A DNA stretch of 64,000 bases from Chitinophaga sp. 180180018-3 (GTDB lineage Bacteria; Bacteroidota; Bacteroidia; Chitinophagales; Chitinophagaceae), in assembly GCF_037893185.1 (NCBI RefSeq), contig NZ_CP140772.1, positions 682,001 through 746,000 on the forward strand, in the 5' to 3' direction. A program made the translations under genes and the position numbers. Positions 54,251-63,443 of this stretch are shown here, one piece after another. Position 1 is the stretch's first letter; each line of letters opens with the position of its first letter. Below the pieces are notes generated by a model. It worked only from the letters and a program-made list of their open reading frames with translations, was not told where the DNA came from and did not search any database.

Positions 54251-57200
54251 ATGATTGCAGATACTTTTATAAAACGACCCGTAACAGCGATAGTAATTTC
54301 TATCGTGCTGGTACTGGTGGGAATACTGGCGATGATGAACCTGGCAGTAGGCCAGTATCCGGAGATCTCGCCCCCCACCGTACAGGTAACCGGTACTTAT
54401 ATTGGTGCAGATGCACAAACGGTAGAGCAAACAGTAGCTACGCCGGTGGAAGTGCAGGTGAATGGTACGCCCGGTATGACATATATCAATACCAACAATA
54501 CCAGCAGCGGTCAGATGAGTATGACGGTGAACTTTGAAGTAGGTACCGACATCAACATCGCTGCGCTGGACGTACAGAACCGCGTAGGTATTGCACAACC
54601 TACATTGCCGCAGGAAGTACAGCGTTTAGGCCTTACCGTTAGAAAGCGTAACCCCAGTATCCTCATGCTGGTGGCACTGTACTCACCCAAAGGCACACAC
54701 GACATTACCTTTCTCGATAACTACACCAACGTATTCGTAAAAGATGCCTTGTTACGTGCGAAAGGTGTGGGAGATATATTCACCCGTGCGGATGATTTCA
54801 GTATGCGTATCTGGCTCAAACCGGATAAACTTGCTGAAATGGGCGTAACTGCCGACGATATACGCGCCGCGCTTGCAGAGCAGAATGCCCAGATCACAGC
54901 GGGTACCGTGGGTGCGCCCCCTCAGCAAACCGGACAAACTTTTGAATACAACATCTTCACCAAAGGCCGTTTATCCACACCCGAAGAATTCGGCAATGTA
55001 GTGGTGAAAACCCGTCCATCTGATGGATCATTGGTATATCTGAAGGATGTAGCCCGCGTGCAGCTTGGCAAATTCAACTACGCCGGTAACAACTATGTAG
55101 ATGGTAAACGTGCTGCTTACCTGCTGGTGTACCAGGCTCCGGGTAGTAATGCACTGGAAACAGCTGCCAATGTAACAGCTGCCATGGAGGAGCTGAAAAA
55201 GCAGTTCCCGAAAGATGTGGAATACGTTGTACCATTCGAATCTGTATCAGTAGTAAAGGTATCGATCGAAGAAGTGGTACACACGCTGGTGGAAGCCCTG
55301 ATCCTGGTGGTGATAGTGGTGTTCCTCTTCCTGCAAAGCTGGAGGGCCACCCTGATTCCGGTACTGGCTATTCCTGTATCGATCATCGCCACATTCATTT
55401 TCTTCATTCCACTTGGGTTCACCATCAATACCCTGACCCTGTTCGGTTTCGTACTGGCCATTGGTATAGTAGTGGATGATGCCATTGTGGTGGTGGAAGC
55501 GGTGCAGCATAACATCGACCACGAGAAGATGACACCACGGGATGCCACCGCACAGGCGATGAAAGAAATATCCGGTCCGGTAATTGCCATCGCGCTGATT
55601 CTGGCAGCGGTATTTGTGCCGGTAGGTTTTATCCCCGGTATCGTAGGACGCTTGTATCAGCAGTTTGCGATCACCATTGCCATCTCCGTGATGATCTCCG
55701 CTTTCGTGGCACTGTCGCTGACGCCGGCCCTGTGTATACTGCTGCTGCGTCCGATGCACCTCGATAAAGACTCCAAAGGACTGAATAAATTCTTCTATAA
55801 ATTCAACCGTTGGTTCGGACATACCACTTCCCGTTATTCCGTAGGCGTAAAGAAGAGTATCCGCTTTTCACGTTTCGTGATCGTGCTGCTGCTCTGCGTT
55901 TTCGTAGGTACCATCATGTTGTTCAAGGGGAAGCCAACAGGCTTCATCCCTACAGAAGATGAAGGCCGTTTGATCATTACGTTCGACCTGCCGGAATCTT
56001 CTTCCACTGAGCGTACGGTGGAGGTGATGTCCAGGATGATGAAGGATCTCGACAGTATGCCGGGTATCAATCACTATGCTGCACTTGGCGGATTGAATGC
56101 AGTGAACTTTGCCACCAAATCCAACAGTGCCACCATCTTCTGTTCACTGAAGCCCTGGGATGAGCGTAAGCCCGATTCCCTTCAGATCTTTGGTATGGTA
56201 GCGGCGGTAACGAAAAAGCTGAGTAAGTACAAAGAAGCAAATGTGGTGGTAATTCCGCCTCCGGCCATTCCGGGTCTGGGGCAAACAGCCGGTTTCTCTT
56301 TTGTACTGCAACAGAAAGGTGCAGGCGAGATCAAAGCATTCGAAGGCGTGTTGCAGAACTTCCTCGCAGCCGCCAACAAACGCCCTGAAATCGCAAAGGC
56401 ATTCTCCTTCTTCACAGCCCGTACGCCTGGCTACCAGCTGGATATAGACCGTGAGAAAGCGAAGAAGATGGGCGTGAAGATCTCTGATATTGCCTCTGCC
56501 CTGCAAACTTACATGGGTAGTGCTTATATCAACGACTTCACCATCTACGGCCGTAACTTCCGTGTGGTAACCCAGGCGGATTCTACTTACCGTGGCGATA
56601 TCAGGAACCTGAACCAGTTGTTTGTTCGTAACAGCACCGGTTCTATGGTGCCATTGAGCGCACTTACTTCGCACCATGTGATAGAAACGGCACCGGTAAT
56701 TGCACACTATAACCTGTTCCGCTCTGCGGAGGTGAACGGAAACCCGGCGCCGGGTTACAGTAGCGGTGATGCTATCAAAGCATTGCGCGAAGTAGCCGCA
56801 CAAACGCTGCCGGAAGGCTATGGTTATGAATTTTCCGGCCTGAGCCGTGAGGAAATATTATCAGGTTCCAAGACGGTATACATCTTCGCGCTATCTATCA
56901 TCTTTGTATTCCTGTTCCTCGCCGCATTATACGAAAGCTGGTCAGTGCCATTCTCCGTGCTGCTGGCAGTACCCATCGGCGCTTTCGGCGCTATCACGGT
57001 ATTGACCTTCCTGCCTAAGCTGAGCAATAACGTATATGCACAGATTGGTCTGATTACGCTGATCGGTTTGTCGGCCAAGAATGCGATCCTGATCGTAGAA
57101 TTCGCCAAAGAGCGTGTCGACAGGGGAATGGATCTCATTACTGCTGCCGTGGAAGCCGCTAAGCTGCGTTTACGCCCGATTATCATGACATCCATGGCCT

Positions 57201-57433
57201 TCCTGCTGGGGATCCTGCCGCTGGTATTTTCTTCCGGCGCTGGTGCAGAGGCGCGTAAAACCATGGGCTGGACTGTATTAGGTGGTATGTTTACCGCTAC
57301 CTTCCTGGCAATATTCATTGTGCCGGTATTGTACGTGGTAATCACCAGGCTGGCTTATGGTAAAGAGAAACTGCGCAGAATGAAAGAACAATATCAATCC
57401 GTACCTGAGCACGATGTGCAGGGACGAGTATAG
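54251..57433 (+). CDS. HAE1-type RND multidrug efflux permease
   Basis: 1060 residues. Twelve helices in two repeats, with the proton-relay Asp409-Asp410 in GFVLAIGIVVDDAIVVVEAV (about 399-418), and the porter domains between. Multidrug HAE1 features such as FIKRPVTAIVISIVLVLVG and GFIPTEDEGRLIITFDLP are present. It exports antibiotics, detergents or dyes with proton energy. With the TolC and adaptor genes it forms a complete three-gene pump. Confidence 0.95.
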   Translation: MIADTFIKRPVTAIVISIVLVLVGILAMMNLAVGQYPEISPPTVQVTGTYIGADAQTVEQTVATPVEVQVNGTPGMTYINTNNTSSGQMSMTVNFEVGTDINIAALDVQNRVGIAQPTLPQEVQRLGLTVRKRNPSILMLVALYSPKGTHDITFLDNYTNVFVKDALLRAKGVGDIFTRADDFSMRIWLKPDKLAEMGVTADDIRAALAEQNAQITAGTVGAPPQQTGQTFEYNIFTKGRLSTPEEFGNVVVKTRPSDGSLVYLKDVARVQLGKFNYAGNNYVDGKRAAYLLVYQAPGSNALETAANVTAAMEELKKQFPKDVEYVVPFESVSVVKVSIEEVVHTLVEALILVVIVVFLFLQSWRATLIPVLAIPVSIIATFIFFIPLGFTINTLTLFGFVLAIGIVVDDAIVVVEAVQHNIDHEKMTPRDATAQAMKEISGPVIAIALILAAVFVPVGFIPGIVGRLYQQFAITIAISVMISAFVALSLTPALCILLLRPMHLDKDSKGLNKFFYKFNRWFGHTTSRYSVGVKKSIRFSRFVIVLLLCVFVGTIMLFKGKPTGFIPTEDEGRLIITFDLPESSSTERTVEVMSRMMKDLDSMPGINHYAALGGLNAVNFATKSNSATIFCSLKPWDERKPDSLQIFGMVAAVTKKLSKYKEANVVVIPPPAIPGLGQTAGFSFVLQQKGAGEIKAFEGVLQNFLAAANKRPEIAKAFSFFTARTPGYQLDIDREKAKKMGVKISDIASALQTYMGSAYINDFTIYGRNFRVVTQADSTYRGDIRNLNQLFVRNSTGSMVPLSALTSHHVIETAPVIAHYNLFRSAEVNGNPAPGYSSGDAIKALREVAAQTLPEGYGYEFSGLSREEILSGSKTVYIFALSIIFVFLFLAALYESWSVPFSVLLAVPIGAFGAITVLTFLPKLSNNVYAQIGLITLIGLSAKNAILIVEFAKERVDRGMDLITAAVEAAKLRLRPIIMTSMAFLLGILPLVFSSGAGAEARKTMGWTVLGGMFTATFLAIFIVPVLYVVITRLAYGKEKLRRMKEQYQSVPEHDVQGRV

Positions 57434-57508
57434 AAGCAGCCTTTAGTCATAGCGGAGATCACATAACATGCTGGTGTTGTGATCTCCGTTGTATTTTACT
57501 AAAGGCTG
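57432..57508. terminator. Large nested hairpin after the efflux operon
   Basis: AGCAGCCTTTAGT...ACTAAAGGCTG encloses CGGAGATCACA (57453-57463)/TGTGATCTCCG (57478-57488). The outer arm runs into the 3' end of the SdpI gene, so both transcripts would stop or be processed in this structure. Confidence 0.8.
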
Positions 57509-57879
57509 TTTCTATTTCCCTCTTCATCAAAATGTTTATTCAACTCCCATTCAGTATCTCCCACCAGGTACATGGCTCCGGCTACCACAGCCCCAACGGT
57601 GATATACCAGAACCAATCGGTTTGTGCCGGAAAAAGCAGCGCACATGCCGCCCCAACTGCCAGCAATACTATGCCCACCCGTTTGGAAATATGAGCAGCA
57701 TATTCATTGGCGGCCTTCCACATTTCTATATTTTTGGTAGACAGGAATGTGCGGTAGCCATACCATGATTTCATGCTTTTGGGAGGAAAGCGATGAATGA
57801 AGAAGCCCATGATGCAGAATAAAAGACCCACGAATATCGATGCATTACAGTAGGTGGAGTGGAGAAAACGTAATAACAT
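57499..57879 (-). CDS. SdpI-family membrane protein
   Basis: 126 residues with three to four helices (ASIFVGLLFCIMGFFIHRF, VGIVLLAVGAACALLFP, WFWYITVGAVVAGAMYLVG). The GYRTFLSTKNIEMWKAANEY pattern matches the family GYRTxxSxxNxxxWxxAN. SdpI proteins are known as immunity proteins to the toxin SdpC in Bacillus, but many have no toxin partner; none is seen here. It ends in the nested hairpin. Confidence 0.8.
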   Translation of the reverse strand: MLLRFLHSTYCNASIFVGLLFCIMGFFIHRFPPKSMKSWYGYRTFLSTKNIEMWKAANEYAAHISKRVGIVLLAVGAACALLFPAQTDWFWYITVGAVVAGAMYLVGDTEWELNKHFDEEGNRNSL

Positions 57880-58200
57880 GATTCGGGGATTTGGTTGCTA
57901 TAAGTTAAAGAAAAAATTACGAATTAGGAATCTATGGTGTCCGGATAAAATAGAGCCCGGATGATCAAAAAAGGAGCCTGAAAGCTCCTTTTTGAGTAAG
58001 TTAGCGTTTACCACAATGCTACTTACTTATGAGCAATGTACAGCTATTTCAGGATGAGACAAAGCGCTCCGAAATCGAACACAATTTGTACCAATAACGA
58101 ACAATTTTAACTTTATACAATTTCTTAATTAATTGGTTATCAAACACAAATAACAGTGGCATTGTGTTAGCTCAAAAAATAGACAATAAATTCGCGGGTC
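57880..58200. other. 321-bp intergenic region with AATTACGAATTAGGAA repeat and a lone hairpin
   Basis: Near 57915 there is one copy of AAATTACGAATTAGGAA, the outer words of the palindrome at 17449. At 57968-57993, AAAAAGGAGC-CTGAAA-GCTCCTTTTT is a perfect 10-bp stem with an A/T-rich end on both sides, i.e. a bidirectional-looking terminator, though no gene ends there. The rest (58020-58200) is AT-rich and likely holds the promoter of the permease gene. Confidence 0.6.
57968..57993. terminator. Isolated hairpin terminator
   Basis: Perfect 10-bp stem AAAAAGGAGC/GCTCCTTTTT with a 6-base loop. It lies about 90 bp upstream of the SdpI start and 208 bp upstream of the permease, with no gene ending near it; it may end an unannotated small RNA. 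Confidence 0.75.
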
Positions 58201-60567
58201 ATGTTCAAAAATCATTTCAAAGTTGCGATTCGCAACCTTTTGAAAAACAAAGGGCTTTTTCTGATCAATATCTCAGGACTTGCCCTGGGCATTGCTTGCA
58301 GCCTGTTGATCCTGCTGTGGGTACAGAACGAACGCAGTTATGACCGTTTTCACGAACATGCCTCCGAAATTTACAGGGTGATCGCAGATGACCGTGGCCA
58401 GAAATATCCTCTTTCCGGCGCACGCCTGGCAGCTGCAATGGAGGCGCAGATTCCTTCCATCCAAACGACTGTCCGATTAAAGCCTAATTCGTCTGCCCTG
58501 TTCGAAGCGGGGAACCGGAAATTCGAAGAAAGGGCGGCATATTTTGCTGACCCAACCTTTTTCCGGGTATTTTCTTTTCCTCTTCTTGCGGGCGATACAG
58601 CAACGGCGCTCAACCGGCCGGACGGATTACTTTTGACCGAGCGAACGGCAAGGAAATATTTCGGTTCGGTGGATGTGCTTGGGAAGACTCTGCGGATGAA
58701 CGACAAACAAAATTTCACCGTCTCGGGAGTGTTGCAGGACATACCTGCCAACTCCCATTTGCAATTCGATGTCCTTATGCCAATGCCGGGCCGGGATTCG
58801 AACATGATCAAAGGAGAATGGCAGAGTCTCGGTTTTTACACTTATGTGCTGCTGAAAAAAGATGTGCGGCGAACTGCTGCATCGATCGGAAAGATCGACG
58901 GATTTATCAACGATATTTATAAGAAGGCTGCACCGGACTTCCTTGCAACGTTTCGTCTCCAGCCATTACTGGATGTGCATTTGCATTCTTCCGACCTTAT
59001 CCTTGATATGGAGGGCCATGGAAACATGCAATATGTGAATATTTTTACGGTGATCGCAATTTTCATCTTACTGGTGGCCTGTATCAATTTCATAAATCTT
59101 GCTACCGCCCGCTCAACCCGAAGAGCGAAGGAAATAGGCCTCCGGAAAGTGATCGGAGCGCTGCGGATGCAATTAGTCTGGCAATTCCTCACGGAATCCA
59201 TCCTCATTACTTTTTTTGCCATTCTCCTGGCCATTGGGATCGTACTGCTTGTCCTGCCGGTTTCCGACAGTCTTTTCGGAAAGCATCTGAACATTGGATT
59301 TGGGTACGGCAGGCTCCTGACCGGACTCGTATGCCTGTTCCTTCTTACAAGCCTGGTTTCGGGCTCCTATCCCGCTCTTTTCCTTTCTTCCTTCAAGCCT
59401 GTTAAGGTATTGAAGGGAGGGCCGGTGAAACAAGGGAAGAACAGCATTTTGTTACGCAATATGCTGGTTGTCGTGCAGTTTACAGTTTCCGTTCTACTGA
59501 TCGTTGCAACGACTATTATTTATAATCAGTTGCATTACATGCGGCACAGGGATCTTGGTTATGACAAGGAAAACCTGGTATATATGCCGCTGAAGGGAGT
59601 GTTGAGTCAAAAGATTCCATCCTTGCGCGCTGTGGTGAAGGATAATGGTCAACCCGGTAATTCCACGTTCGTTTCGGAATTACCGATTGAACCTCTTTCG
59701 GGCACCGTTGGTGTAGTATGGGACGGCAAGTCGTCAGATGCCTGGCCCATGTTCTCCGCAATAGGAGTGGATGAGAACTTTCTTAATGTTTTTAAGGTTC
59801 ATCTGCTTTCCGGAAGATGGTTCTCTTCAACATATGGTACCGATTCACTCAATTATGTCATCAATGAAAAGGCCCTGCATCTGATGGGGTTTGATGCAGG
59901 GACGGCAATCGGGCAGCCCTTATCGGTATGGGGACATAAGGGGACCATCATCGGTATAGTGAAAGATTTTAACTTCAAGCCCTTGCAACAGCCTATCGAG
60001 CCTTTAGTGATGCTCGGCTCGAATACGCGTATAGGCTATTTGGTGACGAGGGCGAAGCCCGGTGCGATTGCGGGAGTCATCGACAACATGAAAAGGTTAT
60101 GGATGCAATACAATGCCTCCTACGATTTTGAATATGGATTTATTGATCAGGATCTTGCTAAACGATATGATGCCGAACAACGTCTGGAAATGATCTTCAA
60201 TTTTTCGGCGCTCCTGGCTATTTTCATCTCCTGTCTTGGCCTTATCGGACTCGCCGCTTTCATTGCGGAACAGCGTACAAAGGAAGTGGGTATCCGAAAA
60301 GTACTGGGGGCGTCTGTTAGCGGTATCCTTTTCCTGGTGAGTAAGAACTTTTTGTGGTTGGTATTACTTGCTGCTGTCATTGCTACTCCTCTGGCATGGT
60401 ATGGTATGAATAAATGGTTGGATTCCTATGCTTTCCGGATCAATATTTCCTGGTGGATATTTCCGGCAGCCGGCCTGATCGTTTTATTGATCACGCTTTG
60501 TACGATCAGTTTCCACTCGATCAGGACGGCGATGGTCAATCCGGTGAAGAGTCTACGAACGGAATAA
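58201..60567 (+). CDS. MacB/FtsX-type ABC transporter permease
   Basis: 788 residues with the duplicated FtsX layout: first helix at about 20-40, a MacB-like periplasmic domain (about 45-260), helices near 285-425, a second periplasmic part, and helices in the last 150 residues with conserved EVGIRKVLGASVSGILFLVSKNF. The ATPase partner is not in the window. Such long permeases (about 790 residues) are common in Bacteroidota, often in arrays, with unknown substrates. Codon choice appears somewhat different (more CTT and TCC) than in neighbours, by eye only. Confidence 0.88.
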   Translation: MFKNHFKVAIRNLLKNKGLFLINISGLALGIACSLLILLWVQNERSYDRFHEHASEIYRVIADDRGQKYPLSGARLAAAMEAQIPSIQTTVRLKPNSSALFEAGNRKFEERAAYFADPTFFRVFSFPLLAGDTATALNRPDGLLLTERTARKYFGSVDVLGKTLRMNDKQNFTVSGVLQDIPANSHLQFDVLMPMPGRDSNMIKGEWQSLGFYTYVLLKKDVRRTAASIGKIDGFINDIYKKAAPDFLATFRLQPLLDVHLHSSDLILDMEGHGNMQYVNIFTVIAIFILLVACINFINLATARSTRRAKEIGLRKVIGALRMQLVWQFLTESILITFFAILLAIGIVLLVLPVSDSLFGKHLNIGFGYGRLLTGLVCLFLLTSLVSGSYPALFLSSFKPVKVLKGGPVKQGKNSILLRNMLVVVQFTVSVLLIVATTIIYNQLHYMRHRDLGYDKENLVYMPLKGVLSQKIPSLRAVVKDNGQPGNSTFVSELPIEPLSGTVGVVWDGKSSDAWPMFSAIGVDENFLNVFKVHLLSGRWFSSTYGTDSLNYVINEKALHLMGFDAGTAIGQPLSVWGHKGTIIGIVKDFNFKPLQQPIEPLVMLGSNTRIGYLVTRAKPGAIAGVIDNMKRLWMQYNASYDFEYGFIDQDLAKRYDAEQRLEMIFNFSALLAIFISCLGLIGLAAFIAEQRTKEVGIRKVLGASVSGILFLVSKNFLWLVLLAAVIATPLAWYGMNKWLDSYAFRINISWWIFPAAGLIVLLITLCTISFHSIRTAMVNPVKSLRTE

Positions 60568-60635
60568 AGTCATTTTTGTAAGATGAAATCATTTCTTTCT
60601 GGCCATACTTGCCGGGAAAGTAGTGGCTTTTAACT

Positions 60636-63332
60636 TTAATGTTTCGTAGAATCCACTGCCTTCTTCTTCCCGAACAAACTATTCAGTGTATTCTTCATCG
60701 TTTCTCCGGCTTGTTTGCCAACATTCTCCAGTGGTTTACCAGTAGCCGCGGAGTCTTTTTTACCGGCGAGCTGGTTTTTCAGTTCGTTTGTCAGTTGGTT
60801 AACGGCGTTGTTTTTAAGTTGGTTCAGACTGTCTTTTACAGTGTGTTTTACCGTATCTATTTTGTTTTTCACCAGCTCTGTGGCTTGTGTTTTCAGGTTA
60901 TTGGCGCTTTCACGCAGATCTGTTTTCAGGTTAGGTTTCAGGATGTTTCCACCCAGTAATACCTGCAGATGCACACTGTCGCCGATGTTGACCGGGATGC
61001 CTTTGGCCTGCGCCTGAGAGGCGAGGTTATTGACGAGGTTGTTACCTGCGCTGCCCATCATGCTGCGGGGCAGGGCCAGTTGCAGCGTGTAATCGAGCGA
61101 TTGATCGAAGCCGTGAGAGCCTGCAATATCCATGCGTACACCGTTTACGGTTACCTTGAATGGATTTACTTTTACGCGTCCGTTTTCAAAGGCGAAATAG
61201 TTCTTGATATCGCGCAGGGATATATCTTTCAACTGAGCGATATTAAGTGAGTTGGCCAGTTGATCTACCGGCGCGAACTCCTTCAGGAAGCCCTGGATGA
61301 GGAGGAGATTCCCTTCACCGGTCAGGGTATTCAGTTCGGGCGACATATCCTTACCCAGCTTGCCATGCATGCTCAACTGCGAGGTGATTTTTCCGGAAAG
61401 GAATTTACCGATCGGCATCAGCTTTTGTACTGTGTTGAATGTATTGAATGTTTGTTGTACATCCAGGTTCTGCACATTGTAAGTCAGGTTGATGTCGGGA
61501 TTTATTTTGCTGGCTTTGGTGCTGTAGCTGCCGTTAATTTCCATGGTACCCTGCAGCGCGTTGGCTTTCAGCTGTTGCATGGTAACAGTTTCATCTTTGA
61601 TGGCCAGGTTACCGGAAACATTGGTAAGATCAGCTTTGGCATAGTGTACCTTGTCTACATTCGCCTGCAGGCCAAGATTCAGGTTAGCAGGTACTGCAAA
61701 CGGTATGGCGGCAGCCGAGTCTGTCTTCGCTTTTTCAGGTGTTGTACCGGTGTTGCTGGTATTGGTGCCCATCCACTTGTCGAGGTCGATGTTATCAGCT
61801 TTAACAGTCATGTGCCCATCCAGCGGCGCATTTTTAAACGTATAGGCGAGCAGGTTATTCACCTCTCCGTTAGCCTGGAAGTTGGTACCGAGATACTGGC
61901 CGTTAAGATCTTTTACGGTTACATTCTTTGGATTGAACTGCAGAGCGAGATTATTCACTTTTACGCCGTCGGGATAGTCTTTGCTTTTATAAAGCATGTT
62001 GCTCAGCTGTAATGTACCTGCTGCGTAGAATTTATCGTACTGTTGCTTTTCGATGGCACTCATATTACCCTTCGCGCTGATATCGGCATCCAGCAAGCCT
62101 GTCAGGTTGGTACCGGATGTCAGTTTCACGAACTGGGTGATCTTCGACAAATCGAGTTTTCCTTTTGCAGCACCATCGAGGTACATATCAGAAACAGGCG
62201 TCTTTATCAGCAGTCGCAAATCCAGCGGAGTATTATCCATTTCGAGATGACCGGTGGGGATATCCACCACTGTATGATCGGGTACGCCATCGGGGTTACT
62301 GATTTTCATTGCAATCTGGATATTTTTAACTGGTTTCGGCAGATCGGGGTATTGGAAGAAACCATCTTTTACAGAAAGATCCAATCCGAACGAAGGCATC
62401 TGTTTGGGAGAGTAATTGCCTTTGACGAATCCGCTGAAAGCAGCGGTGCCACTGGTTTTTATTTTATCGAAATCAGTTTTATACACAGTTGGAACCAGTG
62501 AAAGCAGATCCTTGAAATTAGTAGACGGAGCTTTGAAGCCCAGGTCCATTCCGTAGGTAGAATCGTTGATCAGTTTGAAAGATCCCTGTAATGCCAGTTG
62601 CAGGTTGTTAAGTACAGCTTTGGCGTCTTTTATCGTATAGGTTTTACTGTTATTATCGATTTGTATGCCGGCATCGAGTTTGGCTTTTACCTGTGAGAGG
62701 TAGGGGACCAGGCCATAGCGGAAAGTAATGCCTTCCGCGTTGGTGCTGGTTTGTAACAGGAACTGATCCTGTGTGAAATCACCTTTTCCTTCATGATCCA
62801 GGCCGCTGATCTGCAATGCCATATTACCCTGACGATCGTCGTAGCTGATCCAGGCATCCTCAATTTTATATTGTTGCAGGCTGAGTGCAAAGGTGGTTTT
62901 ACTGGTATCTGCAGGCTTAGCTGCTGCAGTATCCGGTTTCATGATATTCCAGTTAGCTGCGCCATCTTTATTCACTATGGCGTGTATCCGTGGATGTGAT
63001 AGCGCTATGTTGTAGATGTCTATCTTACCTCCCTTTATAACACTCATCAGGTTAAGGGCCACATCAATCTGTTTTACAGCAATCAGGGTATCAGCTTCAA
63101 ATGCACCGGTACCAGTTACCTGCAGGTCTTCCAGGCCCACTGCAAGGCGAGGAAAGTGACGAAACAGGCTGATATCCACATCTTTAAAATCAACTTTAGC
63201 CAGTAAACGGTTGTTCAGTTCCGTTTTAACCTTTGCCATTATTTTGTCTTTGAAGAAATAGGGTATAGCAAATGCTGCCAGTATCAGTACTAACAAAGCA
63301 ATGCCCACAAATTTCAGGAGCTTTTTGAGCAT
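60636..63332 (-). CDS. AsmA-family protein
   Basis: 898 residues. One N-terminal helix (KFVGIALLVLILAAFAIPYFF) and an AsmA domain (about 25-150, KVDFKDVDISLFRHFPRLAVGLEDLQV in parts) are followed by a long beta-strand rich body and a second AsmA-like C-terminal part (about 640-800). The last 90 residues are Lys/Gln/Asn-rich helix. AsmA proteins sit in the inner membrane with their bulk in the periplasm and are thought to help lipid movement to the outer membrane. It is divergent from trmH. Confidence 0.9.
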   Translation of the reverse strand: MLKKLLKFVGIALLVLILAAFAIPYFFKDKIMAKVKTELNNRLLAKVDFKDVDISLFRHFPRLAVGLEDLQVTGTGAFEADTLIAVKQIDVALNLMSVIKGGKIDIYNIALSHPRIHAIVNKDGAANWNIMKPDTAAAKPADTSKTTFALSLQQYKIEDAWISYDDRQGNMALQISGLDHEGKGDFTQDQFLLQTSTNAEGITFRYGLVPYLSQVKAKLDAGIQIDNNSKTYTIKDAKAVLNNLQLALQGSFKLINDSTYGMDLGFKAPSTNFKDLLSLVPTVYKTDFDKIKTSGTAAFSGFVKGNYSPKQMPSFGLDLSVKDGFFQYPDLPKPVKNIQIAMKISNPDGVPDHTVVDIPTGHLEMDNTPLDLRLLIKTPVSDMYLDGAAKGKLDLSKITQFVKLTSGTNLTGLLDADISAKGNMSAIEKQQYDKFYAAGTLQLSNMLYKSKDYPDGVKVNNLALQFNPKNVTVKDLNGQYLGTNFQANGEVNNLLAYTFKNAPLDGHMTVKADNIDLDKWMGTNTSNTGTTPEKAKTDSAAAIPFAVPANLNLGLQANVDKVHYAKADLTNVSGNLAIKDETVTMQQLKANALQGTMEINGSYSTKASKINPDINLTYNVQNLDVQQTFNTFNTVQKLMPIGKFLSGKITSQLSMHGKLGKDMSPELNTLTGEGNLLLIQGFLKEFAPVDQLANSLNIAQLKDISLRDIKNYFAFENGRVKVNPFKVTVNGVRMDIAGSHGFDQSLDYTLQLALPRSMMGSAGNNLVNNLASQAQAKGIPVNIGDSVHLQVLLGGNILKPNLKTDLRESANNLKTQATELVKNKIDTVKHTVKDSLNQLKNNAVNQLTNELKNQLAGKKDSAATGKPLENVGKQAGETMKNTLNSLFGKKKAVDSTKH

Positions 63333-63419
63333 ACGTTATTATTAATTTTAAAGTGAAGATAAGCATATTGTTTATTACAAGCTAGCGATCCCCCTCAGAA
63401 CCAACTCTGGACTATTTTG

Positions 63420-63427
63420 TACTTTTG
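63420..63427 (+). promoter_or_regulatory. -7 box upstream of trmH
   Basis: TACTTTTG matches TAnnTTTG exactly and lies 16 bp before the trmH ATG. No clear -33 box was seen, so support is modest. Confidence 0.5.
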
Positions 63428-63443
63428 CCGCAATATTCAGATT

